Shown here one piece after another: positions 63,639 through 64,000 of a stretch of 64,000 nucleotides of DNA. How positions within the stretch are numbered: position 1 is the first letter of the stretch; the number at the start of each line of letters is the position of its first letter. The notes below the pieces were generated by a model. That model saw nothing but the letters and a program-made list of their open reading frames with translations. It was not told where the DNA came from and searched no databases. Made by a program: the position numbers and the translations under genes. The stretch spans positions 62,001 through 126,000 of the forward strand of contig DYMU01000008.1 in assembly GCA_020721445.1 (NCBI GenBank), written 5' to 3'. This DNA is from Gemmobacter nectariphilus (GTDB taxonomy: Bacteria; Pseudomonadota; Alphaproteobacteria; Rhodobacterales; Rhodobacteraceae).

Positions 63639-64000
63639 TCGCGCCACAGCGCCCACCAGTCCACCCAAAGCGTTGCGACCTCGGCGGGGTCGCCCGCAAA
63701 CAACCTTTGCGCGGCGGGCACGGCCGTGCGCAAGATGGCGTCCTGGGCCTCGCGCGCCCGAAGGTCTGCGTCATCTGCCAGACCCAAGGCCAATGTCGGG
63801 GCCATTTCGGCAACATGCGCGCGATAGACACTCAGATCATGGTGCGCACCCAAGGCCTCTCCCAGCACATCGGCCTCGGCAATCTGGGCGGCCATCAGGC
63901 TGGGCCAGACGGGCTCCAGCAGCCGGGCCTGATACCACAGATCCTTGACCCGCTTGCGCAAATCGTGCACGGCCTCGGCCTCTGGATCCTTGACCGCATG
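63572..64000 (-). CDS. CHAD-domain protein, C-terminal part
   Basis: The gene continues past the right edge; only the last 142 codons are here. The CHAD signature is clear: [20 protein letters not shown] with regularly spaced basic residues, [13 protein letters not shown], and further basic helices. CHAD domains bind polyphosphate and are often on storage granules. Its stop lies inside lysK (67-base overlap). Confidence 0.8.
   Translation of the reverse strand, partial: HAVKDPEAEAVHDLRKRVKDLWYQARLLEPVWPSLMAAQIAEADVLGEALGAHHDLSVYRAHVAEMAPTLALGLADDADLRAREAQDAILRTAVPAAQRLFAGDPAEVATLWVDWWALWRDQAASNSPASPLSINAIDSGTP

Overview
The window is GC-rich chromosomal DNA from an alphaproteobacterium, almost certainly of the Rhodobacteraceae (Rhodobacter/Paracoccus/roseobacter relatives). 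The evidence is the very high GC third-position usage, the order aminotransferase-ftsK-lolA, pgsA-moaD-moaE, dnaX-ybaB-recR, rsfS-rlmH and ETF-QO-TPR-ispE, a DUF1013/TrcR cell-cycle regulator, a COQ9 protein, a class I lysyl-tRNA synthetase and a divergent RpoN. No tRNA, rRNA, CRISPR array, insertion sequence, prophage or replication origin was recognised. Genes are tightly packed: many start/stop codons overlap, and at least four convergent pairs share exactly four bases at their stop codons.

Layout. 1-8.1 kb: start of a ubiquinone-biosynthesis hydroxylase (cut by the window edge), amidase, DapC-like aminotransferase, ftsK with a clear terminator, an orphan BrnA-like protein, lolA, and a transglycosylase-like lipoprotein. 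8.4-17.2 kb: hspQ, a STAS/anti-sigma kinase partner-switching pair, a free-methionine-sulfoxide reductase, homocysteine methyltransferase, RluA-type pseudouridine synthase, pgsA-moaD-moaE, rnr, and convergent rpoN. 17.3-22.1 kb: a flavoprotein-SelD fusion facing mnmH (selenophosphate to 2-selenouridine in tRNA), a secreted unknown, and tag. 22.2-29.1 kb: an EAL phosphodiesterase, phaA, a small secreted protein, phaB, small proteins, an EamA exporter, a TrmN6-like methylase and the polyprenyl synthase of ubiquinone. 29.1-34.2 kb: ispE-TPR-ETF-QO on the minus strand and greA with a hairpin leader. 34.3-44.7 kb: conserved membrane protein, Sua5, acyl-CoA dehydrogenase and MBL hydrolase, a degenerate-looking cytochrome oxidase subunit IV homologue, a lipoprotein with permuted papain-like features, azlCD, GNAT, mscL, msrQ-like, and ald divergent from its likely Lrp regulator. 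44.8-53.7 kb: rpsU, COQ9, quinone oxidoreductase, RNase T2, trcR, SH3 protein, recR-ybaB-dnaX, a phosphatase, rlmH-rsfS and a SOUL protein. 53.9-64 kb: leuC, leuD and leuB, interrupted by a divergent HupE/DUF4198 pair and by a membrane protein plus nuclease; then a TerB-like protein, lysK and the end of a CHAD protein.

How the genes fit together. Several converge on ubiquinone (hydroxylase, polyprenyl synthase, COQ9, ETF-QO), on carbon storage (phaA and phaB, which share a 17-base inverted-repeat motif upstream), on selenium use (selD fusion, mnmH) and on leucine synthesis (leuC, leuD, leuB). Most of the window is ordinary housekeeping DNA. I did not find a clearly new multi-gene system. The best leads are the shared pha operator, the terminator-like hairpin in the greA leader, the flavoprotein-SelD fusion, the oxidase-subunit-IV relic, the permuted-papain-like lipoprotein, and the HupE/DUF4198 pair inside the leu genes. 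Most statements about function rest on recognising family motifs by eye; no database search was run.
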